A DNA stretch of 64,000 nt from Haliscomenobacter hydrossis DSM 1100 (GTDB taxonomy: Bacteria; Bacteroidota; Bacteroidia; Chitinophagales; Saprospiraceae), in the NCBI RefSeq assembly GCF_000212735.1, contig NC_015511.1, positions 62,001 through 126,000 of the forward strand. Reading direction: 5' to 3'. The position numbers and the translations under genes were made by a program. Shown piece by piece: positions 15,521 through 24,997 of this stretch. Every line of letters begins with the position of its first letter. The stretch's first letter is position 1. Below the pieces are notes generated by a model. That model had not been told where the DNA came from, searched no databases, and saw only the letters and a program-made list of their open reading frames with translations.

Positions 15521-18500
15521 ATGTTGGATAAAATCATTCTTTTTTCCATCAAGAATAAGTTCATCATTGGCTTATTCACGCTGGCCTTGGTGCTAGTGGG
15601 GATTTATTCCTTATCTAGACTGCCCATCGATGCCCTGCCTGACATCACCAATAATCAGGTACAAATCATCACTTCTTCGCCCACCTTGGCTGCACAAGAA
15701 GTGGAGCAATTCATCACCTACCCCATCGAACAATCGGTTAAGCCCATTCCTAAAGTGTTGGAGTTGCGTTCCATCAGTCGCTTTGGTTTGAGCGTAGTGA
15801 CGGTTGTATTTGAAGAGGAGGTCGATATCTATTGGGCGCGTGCTCAGATATCCGAACGCCTCAAAGAAGCGGAGGACAACATTCCGCCTGGCTTGGGAAT
15901 ACCTGAAATGGCCCCGATCAGCACGGGTTTGGGGGAGATTTATCAATACGTAGTTTTTCCTAAAAAAGGCTTTGAGCACAAGTACGACGCCATGCAATTG
16001 CGTAGCATTCAGGACTGGATCATCAAACCCCAGTTGATCGGTACTAAAGGTGTGGCAGAGGTAAACACCCTGGGCGGTATGCTCAAACAATACGAGATAG
16101 CCGTACAACCGGATAAGCTGCGCAGCATGAACACGACCATGGTGGAAATTTTTGATGCCCTGCGTCGGAACAATGAAAATACGGGTGGAGCGTACATCGA
16201 TAAAAAACCCAATGCCTACTTCATTCGGGGTGTAGGAATGATCAATTCGTTGGAAGACATCCAAAAAATTGTCATCAAAAACCAAAATGGCATTCCCATC
16301 CTGGTTCGCGATGTGGCCAGTGTACAGTATGGGAGTTCCGTGCGCTACGGGGCTACCACCAAGGATGGCAAAGGGGAAGTGGTGAGTGGCATGGTCATGA
16401 TGTTGAAAGGGGCAAATAGCGCCGAAGTGGTAGGTTTGGTCAAAGAAAAAATGGAACAAATCCGCAAATCGCTGCCCAAAGGTGTCGATGTGGAGCCGTT
16501 TCTGGATCGTACCAAACTAGTCGATAATGCCATAGGTACTGTTGAAAAAAACCTCCTCGAAGGGGCTTTAATCGTGGTATTCATTTTGGTGCTCTTGATT
16601 GGTAATTTCCGCGCTGGCCTGGTAGTTGCCTCCGTGATTCCGCTGGCTTTGCTCTTTGCCGTCACCATGATGAATATTTTTGGGGTGAGCGGCAACCTGA
16701 TGAGTCTGGGCGCTATTGACTTTGGATTGATTGTGGATGGAGCGGTGATCATTGTGGAAGCCATTGTCCATCGTTTGCAAATCGGCAACAAAGGGAAACT
16801 CAGCGCTGCTGAAATGGACAACGAAGTGTACCAGGCTTCTTCTAAAATCAGAAGCAGTGCTGCTTTTGGTGAAATCATCATCCTGATTGTTTATCTCCCA
16901 ATTTTGGCGCTCATTGGTATCGAAGGCAAGATGTTTAAACCCATGGCCCAAACGGTTTCTTTTGCCATTTTGGGCGCATTCATTTTGTCTTTGACCTATG
17001 TCCCCATGATGAGCGCCTTGTTTTTGAGTAAAAATACGGGGCACAAGCTCAATTTATCCGACCGCATCATTGCTTTTTGTTATCGGGTGTATCGCCCACT
17101 TTTGGAGGGCGCTCTAAAAATGAAAGTGTTGGTGGTGGGATTGGCTTTTGCTTTTTTTATCATTGCAATGTTCATCTTCAGTCGCTTGGGGGGTGAGTTC
17201 ATCCCCACTTTGGAAGAAGGCGATATTGCTACCCATATCATCATCCCTCCCGGCAGTTCCCTTTCTCAGGAAATCGAAGCAACCACTAAGGCGGAGCAAA
17301 TGCTCAAGGCCAAATTTCCTGAAATAATTGAAATTGTTTCCAAAATTGGCAGTGCCGAAATTCCAACCGACCCGATGCCCATGGAGGCCGCCGATGCCAT
17401 GGTGATCATGAAGGACAAATCAGAATGGACTTCAGCCAGTACCAAAGAGGAAATGATGGAAAAAATGGAAGAAACCCTGGACAACATCCCGGGGGTGACT
17501 ACTGAATTTACCCAGCCCATCCAGATGCGTTTCAATGAATTGATGACTGGAGTGCGCAGCGATGTAGCCGTCAAAATCTTTGGAGAAGACATCGGTCTTT
17601 TGGCATCCCTGGCTGAACAAGCCCTGCCGATGATCCAAAGTGTAACTGGGGTAGAGGATGCTCGCGCCGAGGCTGTATCGGGCTTGCCCCAAATAACCGT
17701 CCGCTACAACAAAGACAAACTGGCGCTATACGGCTTAAATGTGGGTGACCTCAACCAGGTGGTGCGTACAGGATTCGCGGGTGAAAAAGCCGGAGTGGTT
17801 TACGAAGGTGAAAAACGCTACGACCTGGTGGTACGCCTGGACAAAAGCCAGCGACAAGACATCACTGACCTAAAAACCCTTTACGTATCACTGCCTTCGG
17901 GTAGCCAAATCCCACTGGAACAGGTGGCTGATATTGATTTTGAACCGGGCCCCATCCAGATCAGCCGCGAAGAGGGCAAAAGGCGCATCGTGATTGGCTT
18001 CAATGTACGCAACCGGGATGTAAAAAGCGTCGTCAACGATATTCAAGCCATTCTGGAGCAAAAAATGGATTTGCCTGCCGGGTACTATGTAACCTATGGG
18101 GGGCAGTTCGAAAACCTGGTCGAAGCCAATAAACGTCTCGCCGTGGCTGTACCCGGAGCTTTGGCACTCATTTTTGTACTGCTGTACTTTACTTTTGGCA
18201 GCATTAAACAGTCTCTGCTCATTTTTACTGCGATCCCCTTATCGGCCATCGGAGGGGTATTTGCGCTTTGGCTACGGGGAATGCCCTTCAGTATTTCGGC
18301 TGGGGTTGGGTTCATCGCCTTGTTTGGGGTAGCGGTGTTGAATGGCATTGTGCTCATCGGTTATTTTAACCAACTCAAAGCCGAAGGAATGAGCGATGTG
18401 CTGGAACGGATTAGAGAAGGCACCAAAGTCCGCTTACGGCCAGTCATCATGACCGCTGCGGTAGCCTCGCTGGGTTTTTTACCGATGGCGATGAGCAATG

Positions 18501-19876
18501 GCGCTGGCGCGGAGGTGCAAAAGCCCCTGGCCACGGTGGTCATTGGGGGCTTGCTTACCGCGACATTACTCACCCTCATTGTGCTGCCCATCCTGTACTA
18601 TGTTTTTGAAGAAAAACTAAAAGGCAGGATAAAAAAAGTTGCTTCCGTTTCCGTTCTGCTTTTGTTGCTTTTTGGGCTTTCGAGTCCCTTGAATGCGCAA
18701 GTGTCAACCATCTCGCTGCCACAAGCCCTGGAAATGGCCTACCAAAACAACCAACTGCTGCAAGCCAATGCTTATGCGTTACAGTCGCAACAAGCGCTAC
18801 AAGGGGCTGCGACAGCGTTGCCCAAAACCGACATTAGTGCTTTGTTGGGGCAGACGAATAGTTATCGTTTTGACGAAAACATCTCCATTGCTCAGGACAT
18901 CCCCAATCCTGCTCTGGTTAAAGCTCGGCGAAGTTTGGCCTTACAAAAAGTAGGTATCAGCCAAAGCCAACTGAACATCAGCAAACAGGAGTTGAGCTAT
19001 CAAATTCGGCAAACCTGGTATCAAGTGCTGTATTTTCAAGCGCTGAAAAAGGTACTGCTGCAAGAAGATAGCTTACTGCGAGAGTTTGTACGCAGCGCAT
19101 CGCTGAAATTGAAAACAGGCGAAAGCAATCTATTGGAAAAAACCACAGCGGAGACCAAACAACAACAATTGCTGCAAAGCATTCAACAAACTGAGGTTTT
19201 GCTCGCTACCGAAAAGCTTCGCTTGCAGCAGTGGCTGAATACCACCACGGATTTTGCACCTGCGGAAACAAACTACACTGCGCTTACTTTCAACGAGGCA
19301 GTGGACACCAGTTTGTTGAGCCGCAATCCAATGTTGCTGTTTGCCCAACAACAAATTGCAGTACTGGAAGCTGAAAAAAAAGTGACCAAAACCGAGGCAC
19401 TACCCGATTTCACACTAGGCTACTTCATTCAATCCCTGGGGGGTCCGCAGGAAAGAGATGGCCAAGTAGTAAATTACAATGGAGTTCCCAGGTTTCAAGG
19501 CATACAATTGGGCATCAGTTTGCCGCTGTTTGGAGGAAAAGTATACAAGGCTAGAAATGAAGCAGCCAACTGGCAAGTGCAGGCACAACAGAAAAATCGC
19601 GAGTACCTGCAAGCCCAATTGCACAGTCAACTCCGTGGGTATGCCGGGCAGTATACCTTTTGGCAAAGCAACATCGCGTATTACCGCAATTCCGCTCTAC
19701 CCAATGCCCGATCCATCGTCAGCAATGCCACCCGTGGCTATCAAAGTGGTGACATTGGTTATGTCGAATATGCCCAAGCTTTACAAACGAACCTGGACAT
19801 TCAAAAAGCTTACCTGGAGGCCATCAACAATGCCAACCAGGCCGTGATTTCCATCCAATACCTCATCAACCAATAA
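15521..19876 (+). CDS. CzcA/CusA-family metal RND pump fused to a TolC-like outer membrane factor
   Basis: 1451 residues from ATG 15521 (MLDKIILFSIKNKF, the usual start of these pumps; TTG 15491 and ATG 15500 lie upstream). Residues 1 to about 1035 are a complete heavy-metal RND permease: LPIDALPDITNNQVQI near 40, IDFGLIVDGAVIIVEA in TM4, and FIPTLEEGDIATHIIIPPGS after TM7. After the last helices a second signal-like hydrophobic stretch (about 1045-1065, ending SSPLNAQ) leads into a TolC/OEP domain (LPQALEMAYQNNQLLQANAY and coiled-coil repeats). The LEEGDIATH motif is nearer CzcA (Zn/Co/Cd) than CusA. Such pump-TolC fusions are known in Bacteroidota. Followed by adaptor and P-ATPase genes. 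Confidence 0.9.
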   Translation: MLDKIILFSIKNKFIIGLFTLALVLVGIYSLSRLPIDALPDITNNQVQIITSSPTLAAQEVEQFITYPIEQSVKPIPKVLELRSISRFGLSVVTVVFEEEVDIYWARAQISERLKEAEDNIPPGLGIPEMAPISTGLGEIYQYVVFPKKGFEHKYDAMQLRSIQDWIIKPQLIGTKGVAEVNTLGGMLKQYEIAVQPDKLRSMNTTMVEIFDALRRNNENTGGAYIDKKPNAYFIRGVGMINSLEDIQKIVIKNQNGIPILVRDVASVQYGSSVRYGATTKDGKGEVVSGMVMMLKGANSAEVVGLVKEKMEQIRKSLPKGVDVEPFLDRTKLVDNAIGTVEKNLLEGALIVVFILVLLIGNFRAGLVVASVIPLALLFAVTMMNIFGVSGNLMSLGAIDFGLIVDGAVIIVEAIVHRLQIGNKGKLSAAEMDNEVYQASSKIRSSAAFGEIIILIVYLPILALIGIEGKMFKPMAQTVSFAILGAFILSLTYVPMMSALFLSKNTGHKLNLSDRIIAFCYRVYRPLLEGALKMKVLVVGLAFAFFIIAMFIFSRLGGEFIPTLEEGDIATHIIIPPGSSLSQEIEATTKAEQMLKAKFPEIIEIVSKIGSAEIPTDPMPMEAADAMVIMKDKSEWTSASTKEEMMEKMEETLDNIPGVTTEFTQPIQMRFNELMTGVRSDVAVKIFGEDIGLLASLAEQALPMIQSVTGVEDARAEAVSGLPQITVRYNKDKLALYGLNVGDLNQVVRTGFAGEKAGVVYEGEKRYDLVVRLDKSQRQDITDLKTLYVSLPSGSQIPLEQVADIDFEPGPIQISREEGKRRIVIGFNVRNRDVKSVVNDIQAILEQKMDLPAGYYVTYGGQFENLVEANKRLAVAVPGALALIFVLLYFTFGSIKQSLLIFTAIPLSAIGGVFALWLRGMPFSISAGVGFIALFGVAVLNGIVLIGYFNQLKAEGMSDVLERIREGTKVRLRPVIMTAAVASLGFLPMAMSNGAGAEVQKPLATVVIGGLLTATLLTLIVLPILYYVFEEKLKGRIKKVASVSVLLLLLFGLSSPLNAQVSTISLPQALEMAYQNNQLLQANAYALQSQQALQGAATALPKTDISALLGQTNSYRFDENISIAQDIPNPALVKARRSLALQKVGISQSQLNISKQELSYQIRQTWYQVLYFQALKKVLLQEDSLLREFVRSASLKLKTGESNLLEKTTAETKQQQLLQSIQQTEVLLATEKLRLQQWLNTTTDFAPAETNYTALTFNEAVDTSLLSRNPMLLFAQQQIAVLEAEKKVTKTEALPDFTLGYFIQSLGGPQERDGQVVNYNGVPRFQGIQLGISLPLFGGKVYKARNEAANWQVQAQQKNREYLQAQLHSQLRGYAGQYTFWQSNIAYYRNSALPNARSIVSNATRGYQSGDIGYVEYAQALQTNLDIQKAYLEAINNANQAVISIQYLINQ

Positions 19877-19887
19877 ATTTTAAAGCA

Positions 19888-21138
19888 ATGAACAAACAAC
19901 TCAAAATATACGGCGGCTTGGCTTTGGCCGCAATCCTTGCGCTATCCTTGTATTTTGCCTTTCGCCCTGCTGCTGTACATGCCGAAGGGGATGGGCACAA
20001 CCATGAAGCAACGGAAGCGCACGATGAGGAAGGACATGCCGAGAACCCAATGGTCAAAGAAGTCCACCTCAATCAAGCTCAGTACCAGGCCGCAGGTGTT
20101 GTATTGGGCGGTTTTGAACAAAAGAACCTCAGTGATGTGATCAACGCCAATGGCTACACCAAACTGCCGCCCCAAAACCAGGCCCAGGTCAGCGTCCCCT
20201 TGCCCGGCAACATCAAAACCATTAGAGTCATCGAAGGGCAATACGTCAAAGCAGGGCAGGTTTTGGCCACCATGGTAAGTATGGCGTACAACAACTTGCG
20301 CCTGGAGCGGGCAAAACTCAACGAGCAATTGAGCGCTGCACAAACCAATTTGGAATACTTAAAGTTAGAATTCGCCCGCCAAAAAGAATTGAGCGATGAA
20401 AATGTAAACGCCAAAAAAGTATTTCAAAAAGTCAGCGCCGACCTGAATGCGGAGGAAGGTAAAATCAAAGCTTTGCAGTCCCAGATCACCATTTTAAGCC
20501 AAAACATCCAAATTGGCGGCAACTCCAATTCACCCCTGATCAGCATCACTGCACCCATCAGCGGCCACATCACGGAAGTAAACGTGACCATTGGTACAGC
20601 AGTTGATGTGGCTAAAGCGTTGTTCAGCATCGTAGACAATTCCAAAATGCACGTCGATTTGTTGGTGTATGAAAAAGATTTATTCAAAGTAAAACCGGGT
20701 CAAACGGTACGTTTTGTGCTAACCAATCAAGACAATCAGGAAATCCGGGGCAAGATCTTCAGCGTAGGCAAATCCTTCGAAAGTGAGACCAAATCCGTAG
20801 CCGTTCATGCCGATATTGTCAATGAAAAACAAATGCTCATCCCCGGCATGTACGTCAATGCCCTGATTGATGTAGGCAGCAACGCCGTAGAAGCATTACC
20901 CATTGATGCCATCATCAAAGCGGATGGACGGGAATTTATCTTTGTTTTGGAAGAAAAAGACCAAGATGAATACCATTTTCAGCGGATTGAGGTAAAAACG
21001 GGCACTGCACAATTGGGCTATACCCAGTTGAGCGTATTGCAGCCGCTTGAAAAAAGCCAAAATATCGTGATAAAAGGAGCATATTACTTGCAATCGCACT
21101 TGACCAAATCAGAAGGCGGCGGCGGGCATGAGCATTAA
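19888..21138 (+). CDS. RND periplasmic adaptor (CzcB/CusB family)
   Basis: 416 residues, starting 11 bp after the pump-TolC gene. N-terminal membrane anchor (LALAAILALSLYFAFRP), a His-rich metal-catching stretch (HAEGDGHNHEATEAHDEEGH) at about 30-50, then the adaptor core: lipoyl-like half motif VSVPLPGNIKTIRVIEGQYV, a helical hairpin, the second half ITAPISGHITEVNVTIGTAV, barrel domain, and a C-terminal GGGGHEH. It bridges the inner-membrane pump and the fused TolC domain; the His clusters suggest that it hands over a soft metal such as Zn. Confidence 0.9.
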   Translation: MNKQLKIYGGLALAAILALSLYFAFRPAAVHAEGDGHNHEATEAHDEEGHAENPMVKEVHLNQAQYQAAGVVLGGFEQKNLSDVINANGYTKLPPQNQAQVSVPLPGNIKTIRVIEGQYVKAGQVLATMVSMAYNNLRLERAKLNEQLSAAQTNLEYLKLEFARQKELSDENVNAKKVFQKVSADLNAEEGKIKALQSQITILSQNIQIGGNSNSPLISITAPISGHITEVNVTIGTAVDVAKALFSIVDNSKMHVDLLVYEKDLFKVKPGQTVRFVLTNQDNQEIRGKIFSVGKSFESETKSVAVHADIVNEKQMLIPGMYVNALIDVGSNAVEALPIDAIIKADGREFIFVLEEKDQDEYHFQRIEVKTGTAQLGYTQLSVLQPLEKSQNIVIKGAYYLQSHLTKSEGGGGHEH

Positions 21139-21203
21139 TCCCTTAAATTCAATATCGGCACCATCAGTAGTATTTCTGGTGGTGCTGCGCAAATACCAAA
21201 AAC

Positions 21204-23213
21204 ATGGAACATCAACATATTTATGACAAAGATGGCAAACAACTTTGCTGTACCTTGGAAGAAAAGATCAACAAAAAGGCCGAAGCACACCAGGATCACG
21301 ACGACCATGATGGCCACGATCACGACCATGCTTCTGCTAGTGGTGAAAGCAATTTCAAATTGTTTTTGCCTGCTTTGATTTCTTTTGTTTTGCTCATGCT
21401 GGCCATCGCATTCGACTCCAGTTGGTTGCCCAAACCTGACTTTTTTTCAGGCAACATTCGTTTGATTTGGTACATTTTGGCTTATCTGCCAGTCGGACTT
21501 CCCGTGTTGAAGGATGCACTACAAGCAATGGGTAAAGCCGAATTTTTCACCGAATTCCTGCTGATGAGCATCGCCACCATTGGCGCTTTTGCCATTGGGG
21601 AATACCCGGAAGGAGTGGCGGTTATGCTTTTTTACGCAGTAGGTGAAATATTTCAAACCTTGGCCGTCAGACGGGCCAAAAGCAACATCAAAGCCCTGCT
21701 CGACCAACGCCCCGATGAAGTGAACATCCTGGAAAATGGGCAACCCAAAAACATGAAGGCCGAAAAAGTGGAGATCGGAGCGATCATCCAACTCAAGCCC
21801 GGCGAAAAACTTGCTTTGGATGGCGAATTATTGTCTGAAACGGCATCTTTCAATACGGCAGCCTTAACGGGCGAAAGCAAACCCGACACCAAAGCAAAAG
21901 GGGAAATGGTCTTGGCGGGGATGATCAACCTCAACACCGTATCGCAGGTAAAAGTCACAGTGGCGTATACAGACAGCAAACTTTCCAAAATTTTGGATTT
22001 GGTACAAAACGCTACCGCCCAAAAAGCACCAACGGAGTTGTTTATCCGCAAGTTTGCCAAGTACTACACGCCTGCGGTGGTGCTGTTGGCGGTCTTGATT
22101 TGTCTGGCTCCTTATTTTATCGTAGCCGATTACAACTTTCGAGACTGGCTTTACCGGGCATTGATCTTTTTGGTTATTTCTTGTCCTTGTGCTTTGGTCA
22201 TTTCAATCCCACTGGGTTATTTTGGAGGAATCGGAGCAGCTTCCCGCAATGGGATTTTGTTCAAAGGTAGCAATTTTTTGGACATCATGGCCTCGGTCAA
22301 AAACGTGGTGATGGACAAAACGGGGACACTGACCGAAGGGGTATTCAAAGTGCAGGAAGTCAAGCTCCAACCCGGATTTGATCAAGCTGAAACGCTAAGC
22401 TGGGTAAATGCCTTGGAAAGCAAAAGTACCCACCCGGTTGCAACGGCCATCAGTGAATACGTAGGCGCACTGGATCATACCTTGGCATTCAGCGAAACCG
22501 AAGAAATTGCCGGGCATGGTCTACGGGCGCTGTTGAACGGCAAAGAGGTTTTGGTCGGCAATTTTAAACTCATGGACAAATATGGCATCACTTATGATCT
22601 TGATCCCGAACAGGTCGTCTATACCGTCATTGCCATTGCCACGGACAAGCAATTTGTAGGCTACCTTACCATCGCGGATCAAATCAAGGAAGATGCTCAG
22701 GCAGCAGTTGATCAACTGCATCAGATGGGTATAAAACTCACCATGCTGAGTGGAGATAAAACGTCGGTGGTCAAATTTGTGGCAGAAAAATTGGGAATTG
22801 ACCATGCCTTTGGCGATCTATTACCCGAAGACAAAGTGAACAAAGTCAAGGAAATAAAAGCTAGGAATGAAAGCGTGGCTTTTGTAGGTGATGGCGTTAA
22901 TGATGCTCCGGTAGTAGCCCTCAGTGACGCCGGAATCGCGATGGGCGGCTTGGGCAGCGATGCGACGATTGAAACCGCCGACATCGTGATTCAGGATGAT
23001 AAACCATCAAAAATACCCATGGCGATCCAGATCGGCAAAACCACCCGGCAAATCGTTTGGCAAAACATCACCATGGCATTTGTGGTCAAAGCTATCGTAT
23101 TGATACTCGGTGCTGGAGGGTTGGCTACCATGTGGGAAGCAGTATTTGCTGATGTGGGCGTAGCTCTTTTGGCTATTTTGAATGCAGTACGGATACAAAG
23201 GATGAAATTTTAG
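21204..23213 (+). CDS. heavy-metal P1B-type ATPase (Zn/Cd/Pb, ZntA/CadA-like)
   Basis: 669 residues. N-terminal Cys pair (QLCCTLEEK) and His/Asp-rich tail (HQDHDDHDGHDHDHA) instead of an HMA domain; eight-helix layout; TGES near residue 220; the transmembrane metal site SCPC at 326-329; phosphorylation DKTGT with Asp371; HP motif (THPVATA); MLSGDKTSVV; and GDGVNDAP. CPC with GYFGGIGAASRNGILFKG after it fits the P1B-2 (Zn/Cd/Pb) group. It would pump cytosolic ions to the periplasm where the RND pump before it takes over. A terminator follows directly. Confidence 0.9.
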   Translation: MEHQHIYDKDGKQLCCTLEEKINKKAEAHQDHDDHDGHDHDHASASGESNFKLFLPALISFVLLMLAIAFDSSWLPKPDFFSGNIRLIWYILAYLPVGLPVLKDALQAMGKAEFFTEFLLMSIATIGAFAIGEYPEGVAVMLFYAVGEIFQTLAVRRAKSNIKALLDQRPDEVNILENGQPKNMKAEKVEIGAIIQLKPGEKLALDGELLSETASFNTAALTGESKPDTKAKGEMVLAGMINLNTVSQVKVTVAYTDSKLSKILDLVQNATAQKAPTELFIRKFAKYYTPAVVLLAVLICLAPYFIVADYNFRDWLYRALIFLVISCPCALVISIPLGYFGGIGAASRNGILFKGSNFLDIMASVKNVVMDKTGTLTEGVFKVQEVKLQPGFDQAETLSWVNALESKSTHPVATAISEYVGALDHTLAFSETEEIAGHGLRALLNGKEVLVGNFKLMDKYGITYDLDPEQVVYTVIAIATDKQFVGYLTIADQIKEDAQAAVDQLHQMGIKLTMLSGDKTSVVKFVAEKLGIDHAFGDLLPEDKVNKVKEIKARNESVAFVGDGVNDAPVVALSDAGIAMGGLGSDATIETADIVIQDDKPSKIPMAIQIGKTTRQIVWQNITMAFVVKAIVLILGAGGLATMWEAVFADVGVALLAILNAVRIQRMKF

Positions 23214-23217
23214 GCAT

Positions 23218-23258
23218 AAACTTTAGCCGTTCACTTCTGTATTGAACGGCTAAAGTTT
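23218..23258 (+). terminator. rho-independent terminator
   Basis: Perfect 16-bp stem: AAACTTTAGCCGTTCA (23218-23233) and TGAACGGCTAAAGTTT (23243-23258), 9-nt loop, starting five bases after the P-ATPase stop. It closes the operon that begins at 15020. Confidence 0.85.
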
Positions 23259-23319
23259 AATGAATAAAAAAATAATTTAGACTGGTCTAAAATAATTTTT
23301 CAACTAAACGAAATATATT

Positions 23320-23327
23320 TAACTTTG
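23320..23327 (+). promoter_or_regulatory. TAACTTTG promoter of the cytochrome operon
   Basis: A TAnnTTTG match 22 bp before the ATG at 23350, following the terminator at 23218-23258. The -33 region is only TTTT-like. Confidence 0.55.
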
Positions 23328-23349
23328 TACCAAGATAAACCACTTGGTC

Positions 23350-24552
23350 ATGGGAAAAAACTTCATTTACCTTTTATTCACCCTCTTTTGCTGTGCCATT
23401 TTGTTCAGCACCTGCGAAAAAATCCTACCTCCCACTCCAGCTGAAAACGAGCTGCTCGATGGCCCCATTCCAGGACTCACCGGAGCCGAAAATGCGCGAT
23501 TCTTAAAGGGAGACATCGCGTTCAATGACGAAATTTTTACCCCACAAACGGGTTTAGGCCCTTTGTTTGTAGCTACCTCCTGCGGCAGTTGTCATGCTGG
23601 AGACGGCAAGGGCACTCCGTTTACCACCCTGACCCGTTTTGGCCAAACAGACCATACAGGCAATCGTTTTTTGCACCAAGGTGGCCCTCAATTGCAACAC
23701 CGTGCACTGGCTGGTATTCAACCGGAAGGCGTCCCCAGTGGGGCAACTTTTGCAAAGTTCACCCCACCTGCCAATACGGGCCTGGGCTTTTTAGACTTTG
23801 TAGCTGACGCTGATATTATGTCCATGGCCGATCCCGATGACGCCAATGGCGATGGAATTTCGGGGGTGCCCAATTGGATCAACTTGCGCGGATATGTAAC
23901 ACCCCGTGCAAACGCGATGGTTCAAAATGGTCAACACATTGGCCGTTTTGGTAAAAAAGCGGCGACTTACGACCTCTTGCAACAAACGGCAACGGCCTAC
24001 AATCAAGACATGGGCATTAGCTCCAATTTTGAACCCTATGACACCTATACTGGTCATGAAATTGACCCCGAAGTGTCCAATCAAACCATTCAGGACGTAG
24101 TTTTTTACTTACAAACGCTCAAGGTGCCAGTTCCTAGAAAAGAAGACAATTCCGAGGTAAAGGCTGGGAAACAGCTTTTCCAAAAAATCCAGTGTGCGAG
24201 CTGTCATCGCCCCGAACTCAAAACGGGCTACTCACCCATTGCGGTACTTTCATTCAAGACCTTTCAACCTTATACCGACCTGCTTTTGCACGACATGGGC
24301 ACTGCACTCGACGACGGCTACACGGAGGGCTCGGCGACAACTGCTGAATGGCGCACGCCCCCGCTATGGGGCTTGGGATTATCCAAAAACTCCCAGGGTG
24401 GTAAATATTTTTTGTTGCACGACGGGCGAGCCAAAAGCATCGAGGAAGCCATCTTGCTGCACGGGGGTGAAGCCCAAAATAGCAAAGCCCTGTACCAGGC
24501 ACTTTCGCCGCAAGAAAAACAACAATTGATTCAATTTTTAGAAAGCCTGTAA
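23350..24552 (+). CDS. di-haem c-type cytochrome lipoprotein (DHOR/DUF1111-like)
   Basis: 400 residues from ATG 23350 (TTG 23344 is upstream). Lipoprotein signal MGKNFIYLLFTLFCCAILFSTCEK. Two haem-c motifs: C78-GS-C81-H82 and C282-AS-C285-H286. The middle contains ADPDDANGDGISGVPNWI, the Asp/Asn-rich stretch typical of the di-haem oxidoreductase (DUF1111) family, and the C-terminus has HDGRAKSIEEAILLHGGEA, also typical. A periplasmic-facing electron-transfer or peroxidase-like enzyme, partner unknown. It starts a tight set with a Rieske protein and a porin, which suggests a dedicated redox module inside the metal region. Confidence 0.85.
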   Translation: MGKNFIYLLFTLFCCAILFSTCEKILPPTPAENELLDGPIPGLTGAENARFLKGDIAFNDEIFTPQTGLGPLFVATSCGSCHAGDGKGTPFTTLTRFGQTDHTGNRFLHQGGPQLQHRALAGIQPEGVPSGATFAKFTPPANTGLGFLDFVADADIMSMADPDDANGDGISGVPNWINLRGYVTPRANAMVQNGQHIGRFGKKAATYDLLQQTATAYNQDMGISSNFEPYDTYTGHEIDPEVSNQTIQDVVFYLQTLKVPVPRKEDNSEVKAGKQLFQKIQCASCHRPELKTGYSPIAVLSFKTFQPYTDLLLHDMGTALDDGYTEGSATTAEWRTPPLWGLGLSKNSQGGKYFLLHDGRAKSIEEAILLHGGEAQNSKALYQALSPQEKQQLIQFLESL

Positions 24553-24556
24553 ACCG

Positions 24557-24997
24557 ATGGAAAGACGAGAATTTATCAAAAAATCCTGCCTGACCTGCGC
24601 AGGCCTGAGTTTGTCCACCGCATTGATGCAAAGTTGTAGTTCTGCATATGTAGTAATGGGGAGCATTGAGGACAACCGTATTGCGTTGAAAAAATCAGAG
24701 TTTTTTTACCTCAAAAAGGAAAAACCCATGATCAGGGAATGGGTATTGGTGAAAACCGAAAAAATCCCGCTACCCATTGGCGTGTATCGCTTTGATGACC
24801 ACAAATATGCCGCGACTTATTTGGAATGTGCTCACCAGCAATGTGAAGTTGAACCCGAAGGTGACCACCTACAATGCCCTTGTCACGGCTCCGAGTATTC
24901 CAATACGGGCAAGTTACAAAAAGGACCCGCCGAGGCTGATTTAAAATCCTTTTCCCTCACTACCGACGAGGAGAACATCTATATCCTGTTAAAATGA
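24557..24997 (+). CDS. Rieske 2Fe-2S protein, exported
   Basis: 146 residues starting four bases after the cytochrome gene. The N-terminus MERREFIKKSCLTCAGLSLS has RR followed by a hydrophobic stretch, as for Tat export, and a possible lipobox (MQSC). Rieske cluster ligands are C91-x-H93 and C107-x-x-H110, with C96 and C109 placed to form the usual disulfide. There is no transmembrane bc1 partner nearby, so it probably shuttles electrons to or from the di-haem cytochrome. Ends in ATGA overlap with the porin gene. Confidence 0.85.
   Translation: MERREFIKKSCLTCAGLSLSTALMQSCSSAYVVMGSIEDNRIALKKSEFFYLKKEKPMIREWVLVKTEKIPLPIGVYRFDDHKYAATYLECAHQQCEVEPEGDHLQCPCHGSEYSNTGKLQKGPAEADLKSFSLTTDEENIYILLK

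Noticed and set aside
15611-16459. 282-residue minus-strand frame
   Set aside because: Opposite the RND pump, His/Phe-rich shadow composition, no start context or motif.
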